From Gammaproteobacteria bacterium (GTDB taxonomy: Bacteria; Pseudomonadota; Gammaproteobacteria; GCA-002705445; GCA-002716945), in NCBI GenBank assembly GCA_018667355.1, contig JABIVC010000007.1:62001-126000 (forward strand): a stretch of 64,000 nucleotides of DNA. The letters run 5' to 3'. A model generated the notes under the pieces. That model had not been told where the DNA came from, made no database searches, and worked only from the letters and a program-made list of their open reading frames with translations. Positions 38,932-47,513 of the stretch are shown here, one piece after another; within the stretch, counting starts at the first letter, position 1, and the number at the start of each line of letters is the position of its first letter. The translations under genes were made by a program, and so were the position numbers.

Positions 38932-39813
38932 TTGAAACCTGTAAAACCAAAATTAGTAATCATCACTGGCCTATCAGGATCTGGCAAATCAATTGCGCTG
39001 AGATCTCTTGAAGACTTGGGTTATTTCTGTATTGATAACCTTTCACCAAAAATGATCATACAAATGTTGGAAGTAATTAAGGTATCAAGGCAAAAAATAT
39101 ACAAAAAAATAGCTATCAGTATTGATATCAGGTCAATTAAAATGGATGTAGACTATCAAAATTCTATTGATTCCTTGTATATAGAGTTACATAAACTAGA
39201 TTTTAAAAGTACAACTGTATTCTTGCACTCTTCTCCTAATATTTTATTATCAAGATTCAATGCTACAAGAAGACTCCATCCTCTGACAAATGATAAAGTA
39301 GATTTAAAAACTGCTATATCAAATGAAGCTGATATTATGCAACTGTTGAAAGAAAAGTCTAATTTAATCATAGATTCGGATAAATTATTACCATTGGAAT
39401 TAAAAAAAGAAATTGCCTCAAAGATTTCAGTTATAAAGAATAATAAAGACATGCTTATACAACTGCAATCGTTTGGTTATAAGAATAGCATCCCTAATGA
39501 GAGTGATTTTGTTTTTGATGTAAGATGTTTAAAAAATCCATTCTGGGATAAGTCGCTAAGGAAATTATCAGGTAAAGATAAAAAAGTAATATCTTTTATA
39601 GAATCTGATCAGACATCTGGAGAAATGCTATCAAGTATTACTAGGTACTTAAATAAATGGATACCACATTTTCGCCAAAGTGATCGTAATTATCTTACAA
39701 TCTCAATAGGATGCACAGGTGGGCAACATAGATCTGTATATATGACAGAAATGGTTTCTAGACATTTTATAACTAAATATAATATCCTAGTGAAGCATCG
39801 GGATTTAAAATGA
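38932..39813 (+). CDS. rapZ: RNase adapter protein RapZ
   Basis: P-loop protein that in E. coli directs RNase E to the GlmZ small RNA and so controls glucosamine-6-phosphate synthesis. The Walker motif ITGLSGSGKS starts near residue 12, YFCIDNLSP follows, and the C-terminal domain has DVRCLKNPFWD and IGCTGGQHRSVY. The start codon is TTG at 38932. Length 293 is slightly above the usual 284. It overlaps the next gene by four bases. Confidence 0.95.
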   Translation: MKPVKPKLVIITGLSGSGKSIALRSLEDLGYFCIDNLSPKMIIQMLEVIKVSRQKIYKKIAISIDIRSIKMDVDYQNSIDSLYIELHKLDFKSTTVFLHSSPNILLSRFNATRRLHPLTNDKVDLKTAISNEADIMQLLKEKSNLIIDSDKLLPLELKKEIASKISVIKNNKDMLIQLQSFGYKNSIPNESDFVFDVRCLKNPFWDKSLRKLSGKDKKVISFIESDQTSGEMLSSITRYLNKWIPHFRQSDRNYLTISIGCTGGQHRSVYMTEMVSRHFITKYNILVKHRDLK

Positions 39814-40226
39814 CAATAGGATTACTACTCATAACACATAATGACATCGGAGCACAATTATTATTAGCTGCTAAATCTACCTATGGCTCTATCCCTATAA
39901 GAACAGAAGTCCTATCTATTGATCATTATGATCAGCCATCAGATCTGACTAAGCTCACAAAACAATATATAAAACTACTAGATCAAGGAAATGGTGTATT
40001 AATATTAACTGATATGTTTGGATCAACTCCAAGTAATATCGGTAAAGAATTTTCTCATTTAAAATCTGTTAATATTGTCTCTGGAATTAACTTATCTATG
40101 TTACTGCATATATTTAATTATCCTAAATTTAATCTAAAAGAATTGACGGCAAAAGCTATTGAAGGTGGGAAAAATGGGGTAATACAAATTAAGAATGAAA
40201 GAAAAAAAAGTAATAATATCAAATAA
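39810..40226 (+). CDS. PTS mannose-type EIIA component
   Basis: A 138-residue EIIA of the mannose/fructose family. The phosphorylated histidine lies in LLITHNDIGAQL (near residue 10), and TDMFGSTPSNIG is the second family motif. No EIIB or EIIC gene is nearby, so a regulatory role in the PTS chain is more likely than sugar uptake. Overlaps the HPr gene by 32 bases, an unusually long overlap. Confidence 0.9.
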   Translation: MTIGLLLITHNDIGAQLLLAAKSTYGSIPIRTEVLSIDHYDQPSDLTKLTKQYIKLLDQGNGVLILTDMFGSTPSNIGKEFSHLKSVNIVSGINLSMLLHIFNYPKFNLKELTAKAIEGGKNGVIQIKNERKKSNNIK

Positions 40227-40464
40227 GCTTGGTTTACACGCAAGAGCTGCTGCAAAAATAGTGACACTCACTAATAAATTTCAATCTATAATAGAAATAG
40301 TTAATAATGGAAAGAAAGCAGATGCAAAAAGTATTATGAAAATCTTAATGTTAGCCGCCCCTAAAGGGACAGAAGTAACGATAACTGCTTCTGGAAAAGA
40401 TGAAATAGCAGCAATAAAAAGTTTAGAGAAACTTATTGAGGCAAAGTTTGATGAAGAATCCTAG
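40195..40464 (+). CDS. phosphocarrier protein HPr (NPr-like)
   Basis: An 89-residue HPr. The phosphorylated histidine is in NKLGLHARAAAKIV and the regulatory-serine region is AKSIMKILMLAAPKGTEV. It passes phosphate from enzyme I (next gene) to the EIIA proteins just upstream. Start taken at ATG 40195, inside the end of the EIIA gene, because it gives the normal MKEKKVIISNKLGLHAR start. Confidence 0.93.
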   Translation: MKEKKVIISNKLGLHARAAAKIVTLTNKFQSIIEIVNNGKKADAKSIMKILMLAAPKGTEVTITASGKDEIAAIKSLEKLIEAKFDEES

Positions 40465-42199
40465 CTCAATTATATTAAAAGGCCTGCCGGTATCAAAAGG
40501 GATAGCGATAGGGGCATGTCATGTAATAGAACATGGTAATAATATTGTAGAAGAAAGATATATTAGTAAAAGTTCTATAAAAAAAGAAGTCAAGCGCTTA
40601 GAAATAACTTTTAATGAAACACTGGATGAGTTAAATATTATAAGGGCTAAGATAAGCCCATCTATTAGAAAAAATATAGGTTTGTTTCTAGATACACATA
40701 TACTTCTTGTCAGTGATAAAACATTCTTGGATAGTATAAAGTCTCGTATAATAGATAATCTATGCTCATCTGAATGGGCAATTCATAGCGAATACTTAAA
40801 TATCAAAGATTCTTTCGAAAATATAGAAGACTTATATATTAAACAAAGAATAGATGATGTGAGTCATGTGGTAAAAATGCTTCTGAAAAATCTCATTACA
40901 AAAAAGACTAATATGAATGTAGTATCTAAAAGCTTTAATAATGTTATTGTGGTGACAGATGATCTTAGTCCGGCAGATGTCATAATAGCACATGAATCAA
41001 AAGGTCTAGGCTTAATATCAGAATACGGCGGTAGGTCATCACATAGTTCAATTCTGACTAGAAGTTTAGAAATACCTTCTATTGTTGGAGTGAAGAATGG
41101 CTTGGATATTATCAAAAATAATGATTACTTAATCTTAGATGGTAATGAAGGTTTAATATTTATTAATCCTGAAAAAGATTTGATAAAACATTATCAAGAC
41201 TTAAAGAAAAGCTCCCTTAAAAAGAAAAGACTTTTGTCTAATGTATTGACTAAAAAGAATATTTCTCTAGATAAAGAAAAATTAGAAATCATGGCTAACT
41301 TAGAACTACCTCAAGAATTAAAGATTATAAAGGAAAAAAATATTGATGGGATTGGACTTTTTAGGACAGAGTATTTGTATACCGACAGGAATGATTTTCC
41401 TACAGAAAACGAACAGTTTATAGCCTATAAACAAATAGTTAAGAAAATGAAAAATAACCCAGTTATTTTTAGAACATTAGATATAGGTGCCGATAAAGAA
41501 GTCCCTGATAACATTAAAACAGGCTCAATAGCACGTAATCCAGCATTAGGATTAAGAGGTATCAGATATAGTCTGAGCGATCAATCAGTCTTTATTAATC
41601 AAATTAAAGCAATACTCAGAGCTAGCAATTATGGAACTGTAAAAATAATGCTTCCAATGATTACAAATTTTATGGAAATATCTGATGCAAAAAAACTAAT
41701 TAATGTTGCTAAAGACAAACTTAAAAAAGAAAAGAGGAAATTCAGTGATAATGTCTCTGTGGGTATAATGGTTGAGATACCGTCATGCGCAGTACTCGCA
41801 GATAGGTTTGCCAAAAATGTTGACTTCTTTTCTATTGGTACAAATGATTTAGTCCAATACACTTTAGCGATAGATAGAGTGGATGACGAGGTCAACTATT
41901 TGTATGATCCTATTAATTCAGCAGTTCTTAATCTTATTAAAATAGTTATTGATGCAGGCAGTAAGAATAAAATACCAGTCTCTTTATGTGGAGAAATGGC
42001 TGGCGATCCTAACTATACAAGATTATTATTAGGCCTTGGTCTTAAGTCATTTAGTATGCATCCAAGCGCCATTCCAGAAATAAAAAATATTATGCTGAAT
42101 TCAGACATAAAAAAACTAAAAAGGATTTCAAGGGATATTATTAATTGTGATTCTATTGCTGAGAAAAATAAATTGCTTGATAAAATCAATAATATCTAA
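40451..42199 (+). CDS. ptsI: PTS phosphoenolpyruvate-protein phosphotransferase (enzyme I)
   Basis: Takes phosphate from phosphoenolpyruvate and passes it to HPr. The active-site histidine is in YGGRSSHSSILTRSLEIPS, and the C-terminal PEP-binding barrel shows GIGLFRTEYLYTDR and SIGTNDLVQYTLAIDR. No N-terminal GAF domain is present, so it is EI-like and not the PtsP form. Start chosen at ATG 40451, with GAGG about nine bases upstream; a longer start at 40436 is possible. The end abuts argF on the other strand. Confidence 0.93.
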   Translation: MKNPSSIILKGLPVSKGIAIGACHVIEHGNNIVEERYISKSSIKKEVKRLEITFNETLDELNIIRAKISPSIRKNIGLFLDTHILLVSDKTFLDSIKSRIIDNLCSSEWAIHSEYLNIKDSFENIEDLYIKQRIDDVSHVVKMLLKNLITKKTNMNVVSKSFNNVIVVTDDLSPADVIIAHESKGLGLISEYGGRSSHSSILTRSLEIPSIVGVKNGLDIIKNNDYLILDGNEGLIFINPEKDLIKHYQDLKKSSLKKKRLLSNVLTKKNISLDKEKLEIMANLELPQELKIIKEKNIDGIGLFRTEYLYTDRNDFPTENEQFIAYKQIVKKMKNNPVIFRTLDIGADKEVPDNIKTGSIARNPALGLRGIRYSLSDQSVFINQIKAILRASNYGTVKIMLPMITNFMEISDAKKLINVAKDKLKKEKRKFSDNVSVGIMVEIPSCAVLADRFAKNVDFFSIGTNDLVQYTLAIDRVDDEVNYLYDPINSAVLNLIKIVIDAGSKNKIPVSLCGEMAGDPNYTRLLLGLGLKSFSMHPSAIPEIKNIMLNSDIKKLKRISRDIINCDSIAEKNKLLDKINNI

Positions 42200-43114
42200 C
42201 TATTTAGATTCATTTAATAAAAACTCAATTAGAGCTTTGCTAGTGAATAATCTGTTATGCGCTTGTTGCCATACATGGCTCCTCGGACCATCGATTACCT
42301 CTGCATCCACCTCTTCACCTCTATGGGCAGGGAGGCAATGCAAAAATATTGCATCTGATTTAGCTTTTTCAAACAAGCTTTGGTTTATTTGATAACCTTT
42401 AAACAAATGTTTTCTTTTTTCAGACTCACTCTCATCACCCATACTAGTCCATACATCTGTTGTCACTAAATCGCAGTTTTCAACTGCTTGCCCAGGAAGG
42501 TCACATAGTTCAACGTTATCTTTCGCTAATGACAATGTTTTTTCATCTGGTTCAAAACCTGATGGTGTTGCAATCTTGAGTTTAAAATTTAAAATCTTAG
42601 CTGCATTAATATATGAATTACACATATTGCATCCATCTCCAATCCATGCAATTGTTTTGCCTTCGATTGGACCTCTTTGTTCATGATAAGTCTGCATATC
42701 TGCTAGCAACTGACAAGGATGATATTTTTCAGTTAAGCCATTAATAACTGGAACTAGAGAATTTTTTGCTAGTTCCTCGAGTTCATTATGGTCATGGGTT
42801 CTAATCATAATTATATCGACCATTCCTGATAAAACTTTTGCTGTATCAGCTAAATCTTCTCCCCGATTTATCTGCGTCGTATCTGATGAAAGAAAAATTG
42901 CATGTCCACCCATTGTTGTCATCGCAGTTTCAAAAGCAACTCTTGTTCTGGTTGAGTTTTTCTTAAAGATCATAGCCATGGTTTTATTTTGGAAAGTATT
43001 ATTAATAACCTTGTTTTTGGACTCCTCTTTAAGCTCGATAGATCTCTCTATTAGTTTAATGAATTCATTTTTATTTATATCTAAAAGAGACTTAAAATGT
43101 CTTGCTTTATTCAT
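42200..43114 (-). CDS. argF: ornithine carbamoyltransferase
   Basis: Forms citrulline from ornithine and carbamoyl phosphate in arginine synthesis. The carbamoyl phosphate motif KKNSTRTRVAFE and the ornithine motif IFLHCLPAHRGEEV are both intact, with KYHPCQLLADMQT in between. Length 304 is normal. Overlaps the end of argD by eight bases, so the two form one operon. Confidence 0.95.
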   Translation of the reverse strand: MNKARHFKSLLDINKNEFIKLIERSIELKEESKNKVINNTFQNKTMAMIFKKNSTRTRVAFETAMTTMGGHAIFLSSDTTQINRGEDLADTAKVLSGMVDIIMIRTHDHNELEELAKNSLVPVINGLTEKYHPCQLLADMQTYHEQRGPIEGKTIAWIGDGCNMCNSYINAAKILNFKLKIATPSGFEPDEKTLSLAKDNVELCDLPGQAVENCDLVTTDVWTSMGDESESEKRKHLFKGYQINQSLFEKAKSDAIFLHCLPAHRGEEVDAEVIDGPRSHVWQQAHNRLFTSKALIEFLLNESK

Positions 43115-44291
43115 ATTTAATTTCGCCTATAATTTTTTCTAAGGTAGTTACAATTACATCAGCCTGTTCTTTGTTTAAAATCAATGGAGGGAGCATTCTA
43201 ATAGTATTCTCCTTTGTTACATTAATTACTAGTCTATTCTCTAATGCATTCTGAGCAAGGTGCATACAATTTACTTTTAATTCAATTCCTATCATTAAAC
43301 CTATGCATCTAATTTCTTTGATAATATCCAGGTGTGCTAGTTTTTTATTCAATTCTGATTCTAAGTATACACCCATGTCTCTAGCATTTTTACATAAGCT
43401 TTTCTTCTTCATGATATTTAATACTTCTAAACCCACAGATGTTGATAAAAAATTGCCACCGAATGTTGACCCATGACTCCCAGGAACAAGCACTTTAGCT
43501 GCATCATTGCTAGCGAGGCAAGCTCCAATAGGAACCCCATTGCCTAGCGCTTTTGCTACAGATATTACGTCTGGGATAATTGAGCTATGCTGAAAACCGA
43601 ACCATTTCCCAGTTCTGCAAAAGCCAGATTGCACTTCATCTATCATTAACAACCATTTAAATTTATCACAAATTATCCTTAGTTCTTTCAAATAACTTCT
43701 GTCGGGTATAATTATACCTCCTTCGCCTTGAATGGGCTCAAGTAGTATAGCCACGATATCTTTATGCTTTTTGGATAGTATTTTGATTGCATCAACATCA
43801 TTATACGGTACTCTAAGCAAGCCATCTAGCAAGGGATGGAAGCCTTTATGCGCTTTCCCTCCTCCAGTTGCTGATAGTGCGGCCATTGTTCTTCCATGAA
43901 AACTATTTTCCATGACAATAATTTTTGGATTATTAATTTTTTTATCATTACCATATTTTCTTGCAATCTTAATAGATGCTTCTACAGCCTCTGCTCCAGA
44001 GTTACAAAAGAAAGCTGATTGCATACCTGATAATTTACATAGCTTTTCGCCTAGTTGTTCTTGCTGTTGAATCATAAATGCATTAGATGTGTGAATTAAT
44101 GTCTCAGATTGTTTCGATATAACATATGAGATGTCTGGATCAGAATGCCCCAGACTTGTAACAGCTAAACCGCATAATGCATCTAAATATTTATTATCAT
44201 CTGTATCCCATAAATACACTCCTTTACCTTTGGTAAAGGATACATTCTTACGATTATACGTATCCATTAAATAGTTCTTCATAATATCCAT
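43107..44291 (-). CDS. argD: acetylornithine aminotransferase (class III)
   Basis: Pyridoxal-phosphate enzyme making N-acetylornithine. Diagnostic pieces are FFCNSGAEAVEASIKIARKYG, FHGRTMAALSATGG, LLMIDEVQSGFCRTGKW and the lysine site DVISVAKALGNGVPIGAC. Adjacent argF supports the acetylornithine assignment over other class III aminotransferases. The start is uncertain between ATG 44291 and ATG 44282; the 22-bp tandem duplication described separately runs over both. Length 394 is normal. Confidence 0.93.
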   Translation of the reverse strand: MDIMKNYLMDTYNRKNVSFTKGKGVYLWDTDDNKYLDALCGLAVTSLGHSDPDISYVISKQSETLIHTSNAFMIQQQEQLGEKLCKLSGMQSAFFCNSGAEAVEASIKIARKYGNDKKINNPKIIVMENSFHGRTMAALSATGGGKAHKGFHPLLDGLLRVPYNDVDAIKILSKKHKDIVAILLEPIQGEGGIIIPDRSYLKELRIICDKFKWLLMIDEVQSGFCRTGKWFGFQHSSIIPDVISVAKALGNGVPIGACLASNDAAKVLVPGSHGSTFGGNFLSTSVGLEVLNIMKKKSLCKNARDMGVYLESELNKKLAHLDIIKEIRCIGLMIGIELKVNCMHLAQNALENRLVINVTKENTIRMLPPLILNKEQADVIVTTLEKIIGEIKYE

Positions 44292-44324
44292 TCAGCAAAA
44301 ATATAATATCCATTCAGCAAAAAT
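44281..44324. repeat. perfect 22-bp tandem duplication over the argD start
   Basis: Bases 44281-44302 are repeated exactly at 44303-44324. Each copy holds, on the minus strand, TGAAT followed by GGAT and ATTAT, so the argD start codon at 44291 has a duplicate ATG at 44313 in another frame. Each unit resembles an ArgR-box half-site pair (TGAAT-N4-ATTCA). Confidence 0.9.
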
Positions 44325-44384
44325 AAAGGAATATTTTAATACAATAATAGTAATAAACATAACAGTTTTAAGTTTATTGTACTA

Positions 44385-44401
44385 TGCACAATCTTGGTGC
44401 A
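44385..44401. promoter_or_regulatory. NtrC-like palindrome in the argD/porin intergenic region
   Basis: TGCACAATCTTGGTGCA is a 17-bp near-perfect inverted repeat that fits the enterobacterial NtrC (GlnG) site (TGCAC-N7-GTGCA with TTGG in the right half). It lies 94 bases upstream of argD and 113 upstream of the porin ATG. No GG-N10-GC sigma-54 promoter was found on either side, so its use is unproved. Confidence 0.4.
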
Positions 44402-44453
44402 TTAATGTATAACCAATGCCCAAAACTACTCAATTAATATTAAAAACCCTTGT

Positions 44454-44476
44454 TTTTGACTCATTATATGTCAAAA
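44454..44476. promoter_or_regulatory. inverted repeat upstream of the porin gene
   Basis: TTTTGAC (44454-44460) and GTCAAAA (44470-44476) form a perfect seven-base inverted repeat with a nine-base AT-rich spacer, 38 bases before the porin ATG. TTGACT within it could also act as a -35 element, but no good -10 follows at 16-18 bases. An operator is the more likely reading; the regulator is unknown. Confidence 0.35.
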
Positions 44477-44513
44477 TACTTCCTAATAGACAATAATAAA
44501 AACCGGGGAAAAT

Positions 44514-45584
44514 ATGAATAAGTTATTTACTGCAGTTACGTTTTTGACTGCGTCATCACTAGCAATTGCTGGCGGTCATGGTGGAAGTATGGATCATTCT
44601 TCACATGCGTCGGCTGCAAAATCAGGGAGCGGGGTACACTTTTTTGGTCGTTTATACTTAGGGTATGACAACAAAACAACTGGTGCCGCTGATTCTGTTG
44701 ACAACATTAGAGATAATGGTGGTAAAAGCAGATTAGGAATTAAATTTAAAGAAAATCTAGGCGCTATAAGTCTAATTGGACATGCTGAATGGGAATTTGA
44801 TATTGCTGATGGTACATCTGGTGCAGATAGTACTACTGCATGTACTGGCGCGAGAGATTGCCGTACATTTGATTTACATGTTGGTAACTTAGGTTTCTTA
44901 ACACCACTTGGTTATCTTGGAATGGGTTCTTATGAATCTCCATATAAAACAATGGGTATGTATGATTCAAATATGGATACTGCACTTGCGCTAAACAGTC
45001 ATGGTGGTACAAGTGATGGTGCATTTGGTATAGCAAGTACATGGGATTCTTCTGTATCATATCATGGTGCAATGGGACCAATGGAAATTGCTTATATGCG
45101 TGGTATGGCTGACGATGTCGGTGGTAGTAATGCTGCTAATGTTGCAAAAGGTGACTATGCATTTGGTCTGAGATTAAAACATATTATGCCAGGCTTAGAG
45201 TTTGGTTTTGCTAGAGCACATGACAAGAGTGGTGCTAGTAACTATGGTACAAGTAATGATAAAATCTTTGCTTCATATAAAGTAATGCCAGGTGTTGGTG
45301 TTTTCTATACAAATGAAGACATTGAAATTGCTGGTACTAATCATGGAGCAGGTGATATTACAACTATGGGTCTTCATTACACTATGGGTAATAATATGAT
45401 TCAATTAGTTGCAGCAAGTGGTAACATGGATACAGCAACTACAGACTATGATACTTACAGTATCTCAAACCAAATGAACTTAAGTAAATCTACTAATTTA
45501 GTAATAGGATATACTAGAAAAGGTATTGAAGGAGCAGGTAATGCTGTCCGTACTTATGGTCTTGGTTTAACACATAAATTCTAA
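44514..45584 (+). CDS. outer-membrane porin (gram-negative general porin type)
   Basis: A 356-residue beta-barrel protein. The signal peptide MNKLFTAVTFLTASSLAIAG is followed by a glycine/histidine/serine-rich mature N-terminus (GGHGGSMDHSSHAS), then amphipathic strands such as FFGRLYLGYDN and SRLGIKFKENLG, ending in the aromatic C-terminus GLTHKF needed for barrel assembly. Codon use is richer in GGT and GCA/GCT than in neighbours, as in highly expressed genes. A terminator follows at once, so it is a single-gene unit. Substrate unknown. Confidence 0.88.
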   Translation: MNKLFTAVTFLTASSLAIAGGHGGSMDHSSHASAAKSGSGVHFFGRLYLGYDNKTTGAADSVDNIRDNGGKSRLGIKFKENLGAISLIGHAEWEFDIADGTSGADSTTACTGARDCRTFDLHVGNLGFLTPLGYLGMGSYESPYKTMGMYDSNMDTALALNSHGGTSDGAFGIASTWDSSVSYHGAMGPMEIAYMRGMADDVGGSNAANVAKGDYAFGLRLKHIMPGLEFGFARAHDKSGASNYGTSNDKIFASYKVMPGVGVFYTNEDIEIAGTNHGAGDITTMGLHYTMGNNMIQLVAASGNMDTATTDYDTYSISNQMNLSKSTNLVIGYTRKGIEGAGNAVRTYGLGLTHKF

Positions 45585-45606
45585 AGCTTAATAGCCTGAG
45601 TTTTTG

Positions 45607-45636
45607 AAAACCCACCTTATATGAGGTGGGTTTTTT
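45607..45636. terminator. bidirectional intrinsic terminator between porin and asnB-like gene
   Basis: AAAACCCACCT (45607-45617) and AGGTGGGTTTT (45624-45634) form an 11-bp stem around TATATG, with a T-run on each side. It ends the porin transcript on the plus strand and overlaps the stop of the convergent amidotransferase gene on the minus strand. Confidence 0.9.
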
Positions 45637-47407
45637 ATGCATCAATATTTAATTGAAACCATCTTTCGAGTAATGCTAAATGCCAAAGCTTGTTACCATT
45701 TAACTTGGTAAAATGTGAATTTGGATTAAGTAATAAAGTATTTATATTATCTTGATTATATAGTCCTCTTTCAGAACAACTTTTAGAGAGTAAAATAGCT
45801 TTAATATAATCGAGAAATTTACCTTCTAGTATCTTTAATGGAGGTACTGGAAAATAAAACTTATCTCTATATATTAGTTCTTTACTCAAATATTTTTCGG
45901 CTATTTTCTTCAAATAGTATTTTCCATTATTTTTTAGCTTTTGAGTAGATGGTAGTGATGATAAAAACTCAACTAAATCAATATCTAAAAAAGGGACTCT
46001 TGTTTCTAATCCATGGGCCATAGTCATGCTATCAATTCTTTTGACTGGATCATCAGTAATCAAGGTAGATAAATCAATTCTTAGTACTTTGTCTATATAA
46101 CCAATATCATCTCTTTGATCTTTAAATAGTATTTCTATTAATTCTTGACTATAATTATTCAGAACATACTGTTTGTTAATGGTATTGCAATAATCATTAT
46201 GAGTACGATCAAAATAATGTCTCATAAATCTCTCTGAATCACTACCAGCAGTTTCGTTCATTTTCTCATACCAAAAATATCCACCAAATAACTCATCAGC
46301 TCCTTGACCACTGAGTACTACTTTTTGATTTTTTGAGACTTCTTTAGCAAGTAAGTAAAACGCAGAAGAATCTTGACTAAACATTGGTTCAGGCATTTCT
46401 CTGATAACATCATCTAGTGACTCAAATAAACTATTTTGATTTATATGATATTTATGATGTTTAGTCTTAAATTGTTTAGAAACTATATCTGAATAATAAA
46501 ATTCATCTCCAACTTCATCACTGATTGTTGGAAATCCAATAGAAAAAGTATTTACTTTAGATAATTTATTTTCAGCAGCCATCGCCACAATTAAGCTTGA
46601 GTCTAATCCTCCAGAAAGCAATACACCCACATTCACATCGGCAGTATAAAATCGTTTTTCAATTGCTTTTAGTAATAATCTCTCAGATTCTTCTAAAATT
46701 TCATTTTCTGAAATATTACTGTTAATCTTGATATCATTAAATGAATAATATTTATCTTTAGATACTTCACCTTTATGATTGATTATCATAGAATGTCCTG
46801 GCTCTAATTTATATAAGTTTTCAAAAATTGTATTTGGGGCAGGTACAACTGAATGTAGAGTAAACTGATAATGAAGACTTTGATGACTAATTATATTATC
46901 ATCTTTTCTAGTAAGAGCCCTTGTGTTTGATGAAAAAGAAAAATATTCATTATTGATTTTATAGTATAAGGGTTTAATACCCAATCTATCTCGTGCCAGG
47001 AAAAAATCTTTTCTTTCTAAGTCATAGATACAAAATGAAAAAACACCATCGAGATACTTGACGCAATCACGACCATAATAATCATAGCTCTTTAAAATTA
47101 CCTCTGTATCACCATCTGAAGAAAACCTATACCCTTTCTTTTTTAGTAGCTCTCTCAATTCCTTGTAATTATAAATAACCCCATTAAAAACTATAACTCT
47201 GCCTGATTTAGCATCCATCATTGGTTGGTTTGATTTACTTGATATGTCAATTACTGATAATCTGCGATGTCCCAGATAAATATTGCCATGGCGATATTCA
47301 TCTCTATGATCTGGACCTCTTTTTGCTATGCTATCCATCATATTATGCATTTTTGACTGATTTGGCTTGTCACCATCAAATCTCATTTCACCACAAATTC
47401 CACACAT
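45635..47407 (-). CDS. asparagine synthase-family amidotransferase (NAGGN-type)
   Basis: A 590-residue glutamine-hydrolysing enzyme. The N-terminal nucleophile is Cys2 (MCGICGE), followed by a glutaminase domain, then an ATP-pyrophosphatase domain with LLSGGLDSSLIVAM and SGQGADELFGGYFWYEKM. VVPAPNTIFENLYKLEPG, the GDEFYYSDIV segment, DDPVKRIDSMTMAHGLE and the NGNKLWHLALLERWFQ end recall the amidotransferase of N-acetylglutaminylglutamine amide (an osmoprotectant) synthesis, as I remember it from Pseudomonas. The partner ligase is not next door, so plain asparagine synthesis stays possible. Confidence 0.85.
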   Translation of the reverse strand: MCGICGEMRFDGDKPNQSKMHNMMDSIAKRGPDHRDEYRHGNIYLGHRRLSVIDISSKSNQPMMDAKSGRVIVFNGVIYNYKELRELLKKKGYRFSSDGDTEVILKSYDYYGRDCVKYLDGVFSFCIYDLERKDFFLARDRLGIKPLYYKINNEYFSFSSNTRALTRKDDNIISHQSLHYQFTLHSVVPAPNTIFENLYKLEPGHSMIINHKGEVSKDKYYSFNDIKINSNISENEILEESERLLLKAIEKRFYTADVNVGVLLSGGLDSSLIVAMAAENKLSKVNTFSIGFPTISDEVGDEFYYSDIVSKQFKTKHHKYHINQNSLFESLDDVIREMPEPMFSQDSSAFYLLAKEVSKNQKVVLSGQGADELFGGYFWYEKMNETAGSDSERFMRHYFDRTHNDYCNTINKQYVLNNYSQELIEILFKDQRDDIGYIDKVLRIDLSTLITDDPVKRIDSMTMAHGLETRVPFLDIDLVEFLSSLPSTQKLKNNGKYYLKKIAEKYLSKELIYRDKFYFPVPPLKILEGKFLDYIKAILLSKSCSERGLYNQDNINTLLLNPNSHFTKLNGNKLWHLALLERWFQLNIDA

Positions 47408-47513
47408 AAATTGTTGTTCCTCTAAAACACTTAAATTTTTAAACTTACTGATAGATAAAATAGCTTACATCATTTATTATATCATCCATAATATAATTAT
47501 TTTTGAGGCACAC

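Noticed and set aside
44402-44513. Sigma-54 promoter for the porin downstream of the NtrC-like site
   Set aside because: No GG-N10-GC element was found between the palindrome and the ATG on the plus strand, nor on the minus strand toward argD.
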